Source: Mesorhizobium sp. DCY119 (GTDB lineage Bacteria > Pseudomonadota > Alphaproteobacteria > Rhizobiales > Rhizobiaceae). Taken from it: a DNA stretch of 64,000 bases. The stretch spans positions 4,464,501 through 4,528,500 of the forward strand of contig NZ_CP031834.1 of NCBI RefSeq assembly GCF_003590645.1, written 5' to 3'. The notes beneath the pieces are model-generated. The model saw only the letters and a list, made by a program, of their open reading frames with translations, did not search any database and was not told the origin of the DNA. The position numbers were made by a program, and so were the translations under genes. Shown here piece by piece: positions 43,891 to 53,304 of this stretch (position 1 is its first letter; each line of letters opens with the position of its first letter).

Positions 43891-44604
43891 CTATCCAGGT
43901 CTTAACATCGACCCTGCAATCGGAAATATCCGATGCGTTCCAAGCATGTACGCAATCAGGCTTTCCATGCGGAACAGCCCGGCATAGGCGCGGTCGAGCA
44001 CATTCAGCGAGCCCGTATAGGCCCCAAACGCCGGCATGATGATGCGCGCGCCATCGCTGGCAAAACAGCGCCGCCGCACCGAGCGGCCGCGCTGGACGAT
44101 GCGCGCGCAAGGGTGGAGGTGGCCCGCGATCTCGCCCTCGACCGGCGTGGCCGACGGTTCATGCCGAAACATCAGGCCGCCGACGGCGATCTCCTGCACC
44201 GTCTCGCCGGGCAGGTCGGCTGGTGCCTGCGGGTCGTGGTTGCCGGCGACCCAGAACCAGTCGCGCCCGGCCATCATCGCCTCGAGCCGCTCGCGGAAGA
44301 TATCCGGCAGGCGTGCCGCCCCTGCCCCATCATGAAAACTGTCGCCAAGGCTGATGACGCGCCTTGGAGAATAATCCTCGATGACATGGGCAAGCCGCGC
44401 CAGGGTCGCCGCCGTATCGTAGGGCGGCAGCAGCGCGCCGCGCCGGACCGCATAGGAAGAACCCTTCTCCAGATGCAGGTCGGAGACGACCAGCATCTCC
44501 ATCTCCGGCATGAACAGCACGCCGCGCTGGTCGCAGATCACCCGCTCGCCGGCGATGGTGATCGCCTCGTTCTTCGGTGTCATCGCGCGCACTGCAAGCG
44601 TCAT
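43891..44604 (-). CDS. pdeM: Ligase-associated DNA damage response endonuclease PdeM
   Basis: The 237-residue calcineurin-like phosphoesterase has the metal motifs VVSDLHLEKG, GDSFHDG, GNHDP and GHLHP. It belongs to the family found with Lhr-type helicase, MBL exonuclease and ATP-dependent ligase. Its start overlaps the helicase stop as ATGA, so the two are translationally coupled. The frame also allows the ATG 7 codons in. Confidence 0.9.
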   Translation of the reverse strand: MTLAVRAMTPKNEAITIAGERVICDQRGVLFMPEMEMLVVSDLHLEKGSSYAVRRGALLPPYDTAATLARLAHVIEDYSPRRVISLGDSFHDGAGAARLPDIFRERLEAMMAGRDWFWVAGNHDPQAPADLPGETVQEIAVGGLMFRHEPSATPVEGEIAGHLHPCARIVQRGRSVRRRCFASDGARIIMPAFGAYTGSLNVLDRAYAGLFRMESLIAYMLGTHRIFPIAGSMLRPG

Positions 44605-47120
44605 TGCGGGCCCATTGCCTCTTCGATCAGGTCTGCCGCTTCCATCAGGAGCGTTTCGTTGGCGCCGCCATTCACCGGCTCCTTGCCGATTTCCAGCATC
44701 ACCGGCACGGCCAGCGGCGAAATCTGGTCAAGGCTTTTATGCACGATTCGGCCGCGTATGCGCGAGAGCATCTCGGCCAGTCTCCTGACATCGAGCAGGC
44801 CGGAAGCAGCGTCCGTGCGCGTCGCCTGCAGCAATATGTGGTCCGGCTCGTGGCTGCGCAGCACATCGTAGATCAGGTCGGCCGACACCGTCACCTGCCG
44901 CCCGCTTTTCTCCTGGCCGGGAAAGCGCTTCTCGATCAGCCCGGCAATCACCGCGCAAGTGCGGAACATGCGCTTCAGCATCCAGCTGTCGTTCAGCCAG
45001 GCGTCGAGGTCGTCGCCGAGCATGTCCTCATCGAACAATTCGCCAAGCGACGGCTTTTTCGTGCGGAACATGTGGCCCATGTCGTCCAGCGCCCAGACGG
45101 CCAGCGAATAGTCGGTCGCCACGAAGCCGAGCGGCCGCGCGCCCATCCGCTCCAGCCGCCGCGTCAAAAGCATGCCCAGCGTCTGGTGCGCCAACCGGCC
45201 CTCGAAGGGATAGGCGACCATGTAATGTCGGTTGCCGCGCGGAAAGGTTTCCACCAGCATCTCGTCGCGGCGCGGCAGCACCGACTTTTCCTTTTGCAGC
45301 CGCAGCCAGTCGGCCACCTGTTCAGGCAGACGCTTCCAGCGCTCCGGATCGGCCAGCATCGCCCGCACCTCGCCTGCCAGATAGGTCGACAGCGGAAACT
45401 TGCCGCCGGCATAGGACGGCACGATGATGTTGGCGCCGCTGCCATTGGACACGAAGCACTCGTTCTCGCGGATGCCCTCGAAGCGCAGGATCTTGCCGGC
45501 GAAGAGAAAATTATCGCCCGGCCGCAACGTTTCGGCGAAATATTCCTCAACCTTGCCGAGCACCGGCCCGCCGCGCGCCACCATCCCCCTGCCCTGGCGC
45601 ACGTAGCGCACATTCAGTTCCGGCATCTCGACGATGGTGCCGATGTTCAGCCGGTATTGCTGGGCAATCCGCGGATGGCTGACGCGCCACGTGCCGTCCT
45701 TGGTCAGCTTTATGCGGGCGTAGCGCTCATAGCTCCTCAGCGCATAGCCGCCGGTGGCGACGAAATCGACGACACGATCGAAGGTGTGACGGTCGAGCTT
45801 CACGTAAGGGGCGGCACTGCGCACCTCCTCAAACAGCGCATCGGCATGAAAGGGCGCGGCGCAGGCACTGCCCAGCACATGCTGAGCCAGCACGTCGATC
45901 GCGCCTTCGATCAGCGGCGGCGTGTCCTGCGCGCCGAGATAATTCGCCTCCAGTGCTGCCCGGCATTCCAGCACCTCGAAGCGGTTGGCCGGTATCAGAA
46001 TCGCCTGGCTCGGCTCGTCCATGCGATGGTTGGAGCGGCCGATGCGCTGCGCCAGCCGGCTCGCGCCCTTGGGTGCGCCGACATGAACGACGAGATCGAC
46101 ATCGCCCCAGTCGATACCGAGATCGAGCGTCGAGGTCGCGACGATGGCGCGCAGCGAATTCGTCTCCATCGCCTTTTCGACACGCCGGCGCTGGCCGACA
46201 TCGAGCGAGCCGTGATGCAGCGCAATCGGCAGGTTGTCCTCATTGCCGCGCCACAGTTCCTGAAACAGGAATTCGGCCTGGCTGCGCGTGTTGACGAAAA
46301 GCAGCGTCGTGCGGTGCCGGCGGATGGCATCGTAGATTTCCGGAATGGCATAGCGCGCTGAGTGGCCGGACCACGGCACGCGCTCTTCCGACTCCAGGAT
46401 CGAGATTTCCGGCTTGGCCCCGCCTGGCACGGTGATCAGGTCGGCCATGTCGCCCTGCGGGTTCTGGCTCACCAGCCAGCGCCGCAATTCGTCCGGCTCC
46501 GACACCGTCGCCGAAAGCCCTATCGCCTGCAGGCCCGGCACGATCGAGCGCAGCCGCGCCAACCCGAGCGCCAGCAGGTGCCCGCGCTTGGAGGTCACCA
46601 GCGAATGCAGCTCGTCCAGCACGACATAGCGCAAATCCTCGAAGAAACGCTTGGCATCGGAGGCCGCGATCAGCAGCGCCAGTTGCTCCGGCGTGGTCAT
46701 CAGAATGTCGGGCGGCACCAGCTTCTGGCGCTGGCGCTTGTGCTGCGGCGTGTCGCCGGTGCGCGTTTCCATGGTGATCGGCAGGCCCATCTCGCCCACC
46801 GGCTTGCCGAGATTGCGCTCGATATCGACGGCCAGCGCCTTCAGCGGCGAGATGTAGAGCGTGTGGATGCCGCGATGCGCCTGTCCCGGCTTGCGCTTCG
46901 GCCGCGTTGCCAGTTCAGTCAGCGTCGGCATGAAGCCGGCCAGCGTCTTGCCCGCGCCCGTCGGCGCAATCAGCAGCACCGACTTTCCCGCCTGCGCCCG
47001 CGACAGAAGTTCGATCTGATGCGCACGCGGCGACCAGCCGCGACCAGCGAACCATTTGACGAACGGCTCGGGAAGAATGGCGGCGCTCTGGCCTTGCTCG
47101 GTGCGGCTCTGGTCGTTCAC
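44601..47120 (-). CDS. Ligase-associated DNA damage response DEXH helicase (Lhr-like)
   Basis: The 839-residue superfamily 2 helicase has Walker A LIAPTGAGKT (K58), Walker B with DELH (VVLDELHSL), the motif VI QRIGRSNHR and the long Lhr-type C-terminal domain. It unwinds DNA/RNA hybrids and DNA in repair. With PdeM it forms one arm of the cluster; the MBL exonuclease and ligase arm lies 2 kb away in the other direction. The ATG at 47,120 begins MNDQSRTEQGQSA. Confidence 0.92.
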   Translation of the reverse strand: MNDQSRTEQGQSAAILPEPFVKWFAGRGWSPRAHQIELLSRAQAGKSVLLIAPTGAGKTLAGFMPTLTELATRPKRKPGQAHRGIHTLYISPLKALAVDIERNLGKPVGEMGLPITMETRTGDTPQHKRQRQKLVPPDILMTTPEQLALLIAASDAKRFFEDLRYVVLDELHSLVTSKRGHLLALGLARLRSIVPGLQAIGLSATVSEPDELRRWLVSQNPQGDMADLITVPGGAKPEISILESEERVPWSGHSARYAIPEIYDAIRRHRTTLLFVNTRSQAEFLFQELWRGNEDNLPIALHHGSLDVGQRRRVEKAMETNSLRAIVATSTLDLGIDWGDVDLVVHVGAPKGASRLAQRIGRSNHRMDEPSQAILIPANRFEVLECRAALEANYLGAQDTPPLIEGAIDVLAQHVLGSACAAPFHADALFEEVRSAAPYVKLDRHTFDRVVDFVATGGYALRSYERYARIKLTKDGTWRVSHPRIAQQYRLNIGTIVEMPELNVRYVRQGRGMVARGGPVLGKVEEYFAETLRPGDNFLFAGKILRFEGIRENECFVSNGSGANIIVPSYAGGKFPLSTYLAGEVRAMLADPERWKRLPEQVADWLRLQKEKSVLPRRDEMLVETFPRGNRHYMVAYPFEGRLAHQTLGMLLTRRLERMGARPLGFVATDYSLAVWALDDMGHMFRTKKPSLGELFDEDMLGDDLDAWLNDSWMLKRMFRTCAVIAGLIEKRFPGQEKSGRQVTVSADLIYDVLRSHEPDHILLQATRTDAASGLLDVRRLAEMLSRIRGRIVHKSLDQISPLAVPVMLEIGKEPVNGGANETLLMEAADLIEEAMGPQ

Positions 47121-47369
47121 GCAAAAGACCTAGCGCGAAGGACGACCCGCGCCAAGCGGAATTTGGAACAAAAGGTGATCGTTCTGTGGGAGGCATGGCC
47201 TTCGATCTCAGGGTAAGTCTTGGCAAGGGGCGATGCCAACCACGAGTTCGTCATCGCGGAAACCGCAGCGAAGCGGAGGTTGTCCGGGACCCATTGGTCA
47301 GGGCATCGTCAGCGCGGTCCGGTCCTAATGTTGATGCGCGCGTTCGGCACCGCTGAAGCTCCTTTCCAT

Positions 47370-47574
47370 TCCGGCATGGATCCCGGGTCTCCGCTTCGCT
47401 CCGCCCGGGATGACGAAGAGAGGGGGTGTCGCAGCCAATCGCAAACGTTGTTGCTGGCCAAAGACGCAACTGCCGCGAGCCAGCATTGACGATTAGCGAA
47501 GGCTAAATATGCAGTTCGTCATCCCGGGCGCAGCATGAGCGAAGCGCATGCGGAGACCCGGGATCCATGCCGGA
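47370..47574. repeat. REP-like inverted pair, TCCGGCATGGATCCCGGGTC type
   Basis: Arms at 47,370-47,416 and 47,516-47,574 are inverted copies. Both begin (or end) with TCCGGCATGGATCCCGGG and end with GCCCGGGATGACGA. The right arm has an extra insert of about 12 bases. Such pairs are frequent in rhizobial intergenic DNA. Confidence 0.8.
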
Positions 47575-47645
47575 CCATCGATGAAGGCTACAGCGGTGCA
47601 GAACTGCCGAAGCTGAAACCAGCGGAAACTGTGGGGGAAAGATTT

Positions 47646-47686
47646 CCACCCAATTTCCACTCAACCCATTGTTTCCATTAACCCCA
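47646..47686 (-). promoter_or_regulatory. Row of TGG boxes at 9-base spacing
   Basis: On the minus strand TGG occurs four times at an exact period of nine bases (plus-strand CCA at 47,657, 47,666, 47,675 and 47,684), with a fifth 11 bases further at 47,646. This resembles the repeated boxes bound by MraZ-type regulators, but the period differs and no mraZ or cell-division gene follows. The function is uncertain. Confidence 0.3.
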
Positions 47687-48122
47687 CACATTTTTTCACG
47701 CCCGATTTATCCCCACCCCAAGACACCACCCGCATAATCCCCTCATCGCTCTTGCGGGACCGGGTTCTGGAACCGGGATCGGGGAGAGCGGCGGTGACCT
47801 CCCGCCCTGGTGTGGTAGCCAGGAACCCGAGGGCCCGACACAGGCCGGCGTCCTGCGGCCGCATGCCCTGGCTGGAAGCTGCAAGCGATAAGCTTGTGGC
47901 GGAAGGATCAAGGGTAGATCGCGCAGGATGCGGAGAACCCGCGGCGTCTTGTCCATGGAATGTACATGGAGCGGGCGTTGTGACCGGCCGACTTCGGGAC
48001 AGACACCGAGACGGGCGGTCGAGAGATCGCAGAAAAATACAAAGATGAGCGAGATTTCGGCCGCCCGTCTTTCCCGGCTCTTTGACAATGGCCAGATGCG
48101 AAAGCAGGCGTGGCGATGAACA

Positions 48123-48297
48123 GGTGCGTCCTTCGAGGCTCCCCTTCGACAAGCTCAGGATCGCACCTCAGGATGAGGGAGGGTGTGCCGGCAGAAATTG
48201 TCTTCATGAAGAGTAGGTGCGTTTCAAGATGAGGGAGAATTGCGCTAACCTCCCTCATCCTGAGGTGCGAGCGCTAGCGAGCCTCGAAGGACGCACC
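48123..48297. repeat. REP-like inverted pair, GTGCGTCCTTCGAGGC type
   Basis: The left arm (48,123-48,183) and the right arm (48,249-48,297) are inverted copies ending in GGTGCGTCCTTCGAGGCT and CACCTCAGGATGAGGGAGG. The left arm has an extra inner section. The pair lies next to the methyltransferase gene end. Confidence 0.8.
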
Positions 48298-48408
48298 GGA
48301 ATGCTCCGGGGACAGTTCCCCGGAAGGGCGCGGCAGTTGCGATCTCGCACAAGGGGCAAAAAGTAAACTGTCCCAAGCGCTTCCTCAGGGGGAAGGGAAA
48401 CGCCGGCG

Positions 48409-49326
48409 CTAACCCTTGCGGGCAATCACGATCAGCCCGTCCACCGGCTCGCGGCGGTCCTGCCGGATCACTGCGGTCTCGATGGAAAGCGGCGCAAAGC
48501 CATTCCCAGCAAGCATGCCACGCACATAACGCTCCGAATGCGCGTAACGCCGCGATGGCTGAAGGACAAAATCCCCCTCGCCGCGCAAAAGCTCGACCGA
48601 GAAGCCGAACAGCCCGTCCTGCTCGAGCATGGCCGCTACCACCTTCATGACGCCGTCGAGCGCGCCGACATACATGAACACATCCGCCGCCGTGACGAGA
48701 TCGGCCGGCGCGCCATCATAGGCAAGCGTCTGCAGATCGGCCTTGACCAGTTCGTCGTAGACTCCCTTTTCGCGCGCCTTGCGCAGCATTTCTGCCGAGA
48801 TGTCGTAGCCTGCGAGATGATCGCAGGACGGGCGCAGGCGCTCGCCCATAAGCCCGGTGCCGCAGCCAAGATCGATCGCGCGGCCGAAACGCCCGGCATG
48901 CGTGGCGCGGATCGCCTCGGCCAGCAGGTCCGGCACGCGGTATTCGAGCTTGTTGACCAGCGCATCGTCGAATTTCGGCGCATATTGATCGAACAAAGCC
49001 TCGACGAAGGCGCTGGGCGGGGCATCCGCCGCTTCAGTAGCGCCGATCAGTTCGAGCTTCAGCGCCGCACCCGGACGATCCAGCGGCTCCAGTTTCAGCA
49101 CCATGCGCCAGGCTTCCGCCGCCTGCGCGAGATTGCCGGCAGCCTCGTGCATTTCGCCGAGCCGGAACCAGCCCATCGCCCATCCCGGCGCAAGCTCAAC
49201 CGCGCCGAGCATGAGTTCAGCCGCGGCGGCATGATCGCCCGAGCCGAACAGGAATTCGGCATAGTCGGCGCGGCGGTCCGCCAGCAGGTCACCGGAAGAG
49301 GTTTGCAAGGGTTTCAAGTGGCGCAT
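48409..49326 (-). CDS. TPR-containing class I methyltransferase
   Basis: The 305-residue protein has an N-terminal tetratricopeptide-like part (LLADRRADYAEFLFGSGDHA, residues 12-90) and an AdoMet-dependent methyltransferase domain with motif I AIDLGCGTGLMGERL near residue 143 and LVTAADVFMYVGALD. The substrate is unknown. It is divergent from the exonuclease gene and 96 bases away, so they may share a control region. It is not part of the canonical repair set. Confidence 0.85.
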   Translation of the reverse strand: MRHLKPLQTSSGDLLADRRADYAEFLFGSGDHAAAAELMLGAVELAPGWAMGWFRLGEMHEAAGNLAQAAEAWRMVLKLEPLDRPGAALKLELIGATEAADAPPSAFVEALFDQYAPKFDDALVNKLEYRVPDLLAEAIRATHAGRFGRAIDLGCGTGLMGERLRPSCDHLAGYDISAEMLRKAREKGVYDELVKADLQTLAYDGAPADLVTAADVFMYVGALDGVMKVVAAMLEQDGLFGFSVELLRGEGDFVLQPSRRYAHSERYVRGMLAGNGFAPLSIETAVIRQDRREPVDGLIVIARKG

Positions 49327-49421
49327 TCCTGCGGCGGAAGCGCCGGTGGAGCGCTATATCGCTTGTCAGGAGCAAAATTCAACAGGCTTTTCTGTGCCGT
49401 GCAAAACCCTATCTTGAGCGG

Positions 49422-50432
49422 ATGCGCGCACGCGACCTGCTCCACACCCGCCCGGAAGGGCTCTATTGCCCTCCCGGCGATTTCTATATCGATCCGGTCC
49501 GGCCGGTCGCCCGCGCCCTGATCACCCATGGCCATTCGGATCATGCCCGATCGGGCCATCGCTCGGTACTGGCGACGGCCGAGACGCTGGACATCATGGC
49601 GCTGCGCTACGGCGCGGATTTTGCCGGCACAACGCAGGCGGCCAAGCTTGGCGAAACCATTGACGTCAACGGCGTCGCGGTAACCTTTCACCCGGCAGGC
49701 CACGTGCTCGGTTCCGCGCAAATCTGCGTCGAAAAGGACGGCATGCGCATCGTCGCTTCCGGCGACTACAAGCGCCGGCCGGATTCGACCTGCGCGCCCT
49801 TCGTGCCGATCCGCTGCGACGTGTTCATCACCGAGGCCACCTTCGGGCTGCCGGTGTTCAAGCATCCGCCGGATAGCGGTGAAATCGCGCGGGTGCTGAA
49901 ATCGGCCGAACAGTTTCCCGAGCGGGCGCATATGATCGGCGCCTATGCGCTCGGCAAGGCGCAGCGCGTGATAAAGCTGCTGCGCGAGGCCGGCTATGAT
50001 CGGACGATTTTCATCCATGGCGCGCTGGCGAAGCTCTGCGACTATTACGAGAGCCAGGGCATAGCGCTCGGCGATCTCCAGCCGGCAACGGTGGACAGCG
50101 GCGCAAAAACCGATTTCGCCGGCGCCATTGTCGTCGGCCCGCCCTCGGCCTTCGCCGACCGCTGGGCACGGCGCTTTCCCGACCCGGTTTCATGCTTCGC
50201 CTCCGGCTGGATGCGCATCCGCCAGCGCGCCAAGCAGCGCGGCGTCGAACTGCCGCTGATCATCTCGGATCATTCGGACTGGGACGAACTGACCGAGACC
50301 ATCACCGAGACCGGCGCCGGCGAAGTCTGGGTAACGCATGGCCGCGAGGAGGCGCTGGTGCGCTGGTGCGAACTCAACGGCATTGCGGCGAGCCCGCTGC
50401 ATCTGGTCGGTTATGAAGACGAGGGGGACTGA
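49422..50432 (+). CDS. Ligase-associated DNA damage response exonuclease (MBL fold)
   Basis: The 336-residue metallo-beta-lactamase-fold nuclease has the metal motif ITHGHSDHARSGH (residues 28-40) and the beta-CASP-type regions with the final EVWVTHGREEA His. It belongs to the family found with Lhr, PdeM and ATP-dependent ligase in proteobacteria. It lies 3 bases before the ligase gene on the same strand. Confidence 0.92.
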   Translation: MRARDLLHTRPEGLYCPPGDFYIDPVRPVARALITHGHSDHARSGHRSVLATAETLDIMALRYGADFAGTTQAAKLGETIDVNGVAVTFHPAGHVLGSAQICVEKDGMRIVASGDYKRRPDSTCAPFVPIRCDVFITEATFGLPVFKHPPDSGEIARVLKSAEQFPERAHMIGAYALGKAQRVIKLLREAGYDRTIFIHGALAKLCDYYESQGIALGDLQPATVDSGAKTDFAGAIVVGPPSAFADRWARRFPDPVSCFASGWMRIRQRAKQRGVELPLIISDHSDWDELTETITETGAGEVWVTHGREEALVRWCELNGIAASPLHLVGYEDEGD

Positions 50433-50435
50433 GCG

Positions 50436-52037
50436 ATGAACCGCTTCGCCGAACTCCTCGACCGGCTGGTGCTGACGCCGTCGCGCAACGGCAAGCTGAC
50501 GCTGATGACCGACTATTTCCGCACGGTCGAAGACCCCGATCGCGGGCTGGCACTGGCGGCGCTTACGGGCGACCTGTCGATCGCAGCGGTAAAGCCGGCC
50601 ATGCTGCGCATGCTGGTCACCGAGCGGATGGACCCGGTGCTGTTCGGCTACTCATACGATTATGTCGGCGACCTCGCCGAAACCGTCTCGCTGGTGTGGC
50701 CGGAGCCGGACGCGCATCTCACCGCCAACAGCCAGCCCACACTTGCCGATGTGGTCGGCGCGCTGCAATCGGCGAGCCGGTCTGACGGGCCAAAAGTGCT
50801 GGTGCGCCTGCTCGACCGGGCCGACATCTCGGCGCGCTACGCCATCATCAAGCTGGTGACCGGCGGCCTGCGCATCGGCGTCTCCGCGCGCCTTGCCAAG
50901 CAGGCGCTGGCCAATCTCGGATCGGTCGACGTGACGGAAATCGAGGAGCTGTGGCACGGGTTGACGCCGCCCTACACGGAATTGTTCGCATGGCTGGAAG
51001 GCAGGACGGAGCGTCCGCAAAAGACCGCCAAGGCGCTGTTCCGGCCGGTCATGCTGTCCAATCCGGTCGGTGACAACGACCTCGAAAAGCTCGATCCCGC
51101 CGACTATGCCGCTGAGTGGAAATGGGACGGCATCCGCGTGCAGGCCGTCTGCGAGGGCGGAGTGCGGCGGCTCTATTCGCGCACCGGCGACGATATTTCG
51201 CCGGCCTTTCCCGATCTCGTCGAGGCCATGGTCTTCGACGGCGCGCTGGATGGTGAGCTGCTGGTCGGCGATCCATCGTGCCAAACCGGCACATTCTCGG
51301 ACCTGCAGCAGCGGCTGAACCGCAAAACGGTGACGCCCAAGATGCAGCAGAGCCACCCGGTCTTCGTGCGCTGTTACGACCTTTTGCAGGACGGCACGGA
51401 GGATCTGCGCGCGCTGCCCTTCATCGAGCGCCGTGCCCGGCTGGAGGCATTCGTGGCCAAGCTCGATCCGACGCGTTTCGACCTGTCGCCACTGGCGCCG
51501 TTTGCTGATTGGGCAGCGCTTGAAGACATGCGCCGCAACCCACCGCATCCGGTGATCGAAGGCGTCATGCTGAAGCGCAAGGACTCGCCCTATCTCGCCG
51601 GCCGTCCGAAAGGCCCGTGGTTCAAGTGGAAGCGCGACCCTTTCACCGTCGACGCGGTGCTGATGTATGCGCAACGCGGCCACGGCAAGCGCTCCAGCTT
51701 CTATTCCGACTATACGTTCGGCGTCTGGTCCGGCCCGGAAGGCGGCGAGGAGCTGGTGCCGGTGGGCAAAGCCTATTTTGGCTTCACCGACGAGGAACTG
51801 CGCCAGATCGACAAATATGTCCGCGACAACACGATCGAACGTTTCGGGCCGGTGCGCTCGGTGCGCGCAGACCGCAAACAGGGGCTGGTGCTGGAAGTCG
51901 CCTTCGAGGGCCTCAATCGCTCGACGCGGCACAAATCCGGCGTCGCCATGCGCTTCCCGCGCATTTCGCGGCTGCGCTGGGACAAGCCGACGGCGGAAGC
52001 CGATCGGATAGAGACGCTGCAGGCACTGCTTGACTAG
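50436..52037 (+). CDS. ATP-dependent DNA ligase, DNA-damage response
   Basis: The 533-residue ligase has an N-terminal DNA-binding domain, motif I KWDGIR with the adenylated Lys (near residue 230) and the downstream OB-fold with KWKRDPFTVDAVL (motif V). Motif IV is GVMLKRKDSPY. It seals nicks using ATP and works with the exonuclease gene directly before it (3-base gap). This ligase type is associated with cisplatin-damage tolerance in related bacteria. Confidence 0.93.
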   Translation: MNRFAELLDRLVLTPSRNGKLTLMTDYFRTVEDPDRGLALAALTGDLSIAAVKPAMLRMLVTERMDPVLFGYSYDYVGDLAETVSLVWPEPDAHLTANSQPTLADVVGALQSASRSDGPKVLVRLLDRADISARYAIIKLVTGGLRIGVSARLAKQALANLGSVDVTEIEELWHGLTPPYTELFAWLEGRTERPQKTAKALFRPVMLSNPVGDNDLEKLDPADYAAEWKWDGIRVQAVCEGGVRRLYSRTGDDISPAFPDLVEAMVFDGALDGELLVGDPSCQTGTFSDLQQRLNRKTVTPKMQQSHPVFVRCYDLLQDGTEDLRALPFIERRARLEAFVAKLDPTRFDLSPLAPFADWAALEDMRRNPPHPVIEGVMLKRKDSPYLAGRPKGPWFKWKRDPFTVDAVLMYAQRGHGKRSSFYSDYTFGVWSGPEGGEELVPVGKAYFGFTDEELRQIDKYVRDNTIERFGPVRSVRADRKQGLVLEVAFEGLNRSTRHKSGVAMRFPRISRLRWDKPTAEADRIETLQALLD

Positions 52038-52047
52038 GCAGATGAAT

Positions 52048-53121
52048 TTACTGCGAAATCGAAACCTTGATAGCGTAGATGTCCACCGCCTTGCCCTCAC
52101 CGGCAACATCGGAATTGATGGCGATCGTGCCGCCCGCGCCGGGTTTCTTCTTGGCGAAATCGATCTCGAAAAGATAATCGCCCTCCTCCTGGCCAAGCGC
52201 GTAACGCTTGCGGCCGCAATCGCCGAGTTCGCCGAAGTTGCAGTCCACCGACATCTGGGTTTCCTTGCCATCCTCGCCGCGGGCAACGATGTCGAAGGTG
52301 GCCGACTTGCCGCCGACCTGCTCAAGCACGCCCTGACCGATATCGAACAGCACGGTGGCGCCCGACTGGCCGGAACGGACGCGCAGGAAGCTGCCCGATG
52401 CATCCTGCATGACTTCGGCCTTCGAATCTCCCGGCGTCGTCACCTTCGTGGCGTCCTCGGGCGAGAAGACACTGATCCAGTTGCGGTTCGCGTCAGCCTG
52501 TCCCGGCCTTATCGGAGCGCCTTCATTTTCCGGAATGAAATCCTCGCTCTGGGTCGTCGCAGGCGGGTTGGGAACGGAGGTGTCGCGCTCGGCCGGCGAT
52601 TTCAGCAGACCGGTCTGGTAGGCCCACCACCCGCCGATGCCGATCGCGGCAAGCACGGTTGCGGTGACGAATATGCGGGTGAACGGTATGTGAAACCTGC
52701 GGGCACGAGCCTCGTTGCGGTCGGGCTCGACAGATATTGCCCTGTCGCCGGCAAGCGGCCCGGCGCTTGTGGTTTCTCCCCGGCCGGGCATGTCGACGCG
52801 CGGTACCGCCGCGCCTGCCGGACCTTCGACGGCGATTTCAGGCGACGAAGCCGTCGAAGCCCCACCGCGTTCGGGCCGAACATCGTCGAGCCCCGGCTCG
52901 ATCGCAGGCACGGCAGGCTGAAATTCCGATTCGATCTCGGTGATCTTGGCCTGCATGGCCTTGCGGCGGTTGATCGCCGCCTCCACCGTCAGGCTGGGGT
53001 TTGCCTTGAGCGCACGGTCAAGGGCGGCAAATGCCGAGCGATAGACCTTCTCGCGGAAAGCCCGATCATCGGCATCTCCTTTTTCGAAGGCGTTTCGGAT
53101 CGCCTTTTCGATCGCATCCAA
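52048..53121 (-). CDS. Hypothetical membrane protein, single pass
   Basis: The 357-residue protein has a charged helical N-terminus (residues 1-45), an acidic linker, one membrane segment (IFVTATVLAAIGIGGWWAYQ, about 148-167) and a periplasmic C-terminal beta-rich domain (TVLFDIGQGVLEQVGGKSAT, DCNFGELGDCGRKRYALGQE). I take the TTG at 53121 as start because GGGGAAAA is at the right distance and there is no ATG in frame nearby. The family is known to me only as conserved hypothetical. It is convergent with the ligase gene. Confidence 0.75.
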   Translation of the reverse strand: MDAIEKAIRNAFEKGDADDRAFREKVYRSAFAALDRALKANPSLTVEAAINRRKAMQAKITEIESEFQPAVPAIEPGLDDVRPERGGASTASSPEIAVEGPAGAAVPRVDMPGRGETTSAGPLAGDRAISVEPDRNEARARRFHIPFTRIFVTATVLAAIGIGGWWAYQTGLLKSPAERDTSVPNPPATTQSEDFIPENEGAPIRPGQADANRNWISVFSPEDATKVTTPGDSKAEVMQDASGSFLRVRSGQSGATVLFDIGQGVLEQVGGKSATFDIVARGEDGKETQMSVDCNFGELGDCGRKRYALGQEEGDYLFEIDFAKKKPGAGGTIAINSDVAGEGKAVDIYAIKVSISQ

Positions 53122-53304
53122 ACCGTTTTCCCCACGATGAAAGTAAGTGCTACCAGATGGTTAGACGTAGCGGCGTAATCAAGCAACGGCCAGCGGGGGC
53201 AATTAGCCTCCTCAATTCGGCCGCAACGACGATTTTCCCCGCAAAGTTTGTATCAATTCTGTCAGAATTGCTGATTGCCCGCTGGAATCGATCTGCTAAA
53301 ACAG

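Larger units (their letters stand above)
47121..48408. other. Repeat-rich intergenic block, 1.3 kb
   Basis: Frames here look like artefacts of GC-rich DNA. The block holds two REP-like inverted-repeat pairs (47,370-47,574 and 48,123-48,297), a row of 9-base-spaced CCA boxes (47,646-47,686) and a GC-rich, structure-prone stretch (about 47,700-48,060). It also holds a CCGGGGA/TCCCCGG hairpin (48,307-48,324). It separates the helicase gene from the methyltransferase gene and has no tRNA or rRNA that I can see. Confidence 0.6.

Noticed and set aside
47700-48060. Considered as RNase P RNA or another housekeeping RNA
   Set aside because: The conserved cores of RNase P, tmRNA and SRP RNA are not seen.
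47661-48152. Open frames of 130 to 160 codons in the repeat-rich gap
   Set aside because: Pro/Arg/Ser-rich products without a ribosome site cover inverted repeats and GC-rich hairpins; they look non-coding.
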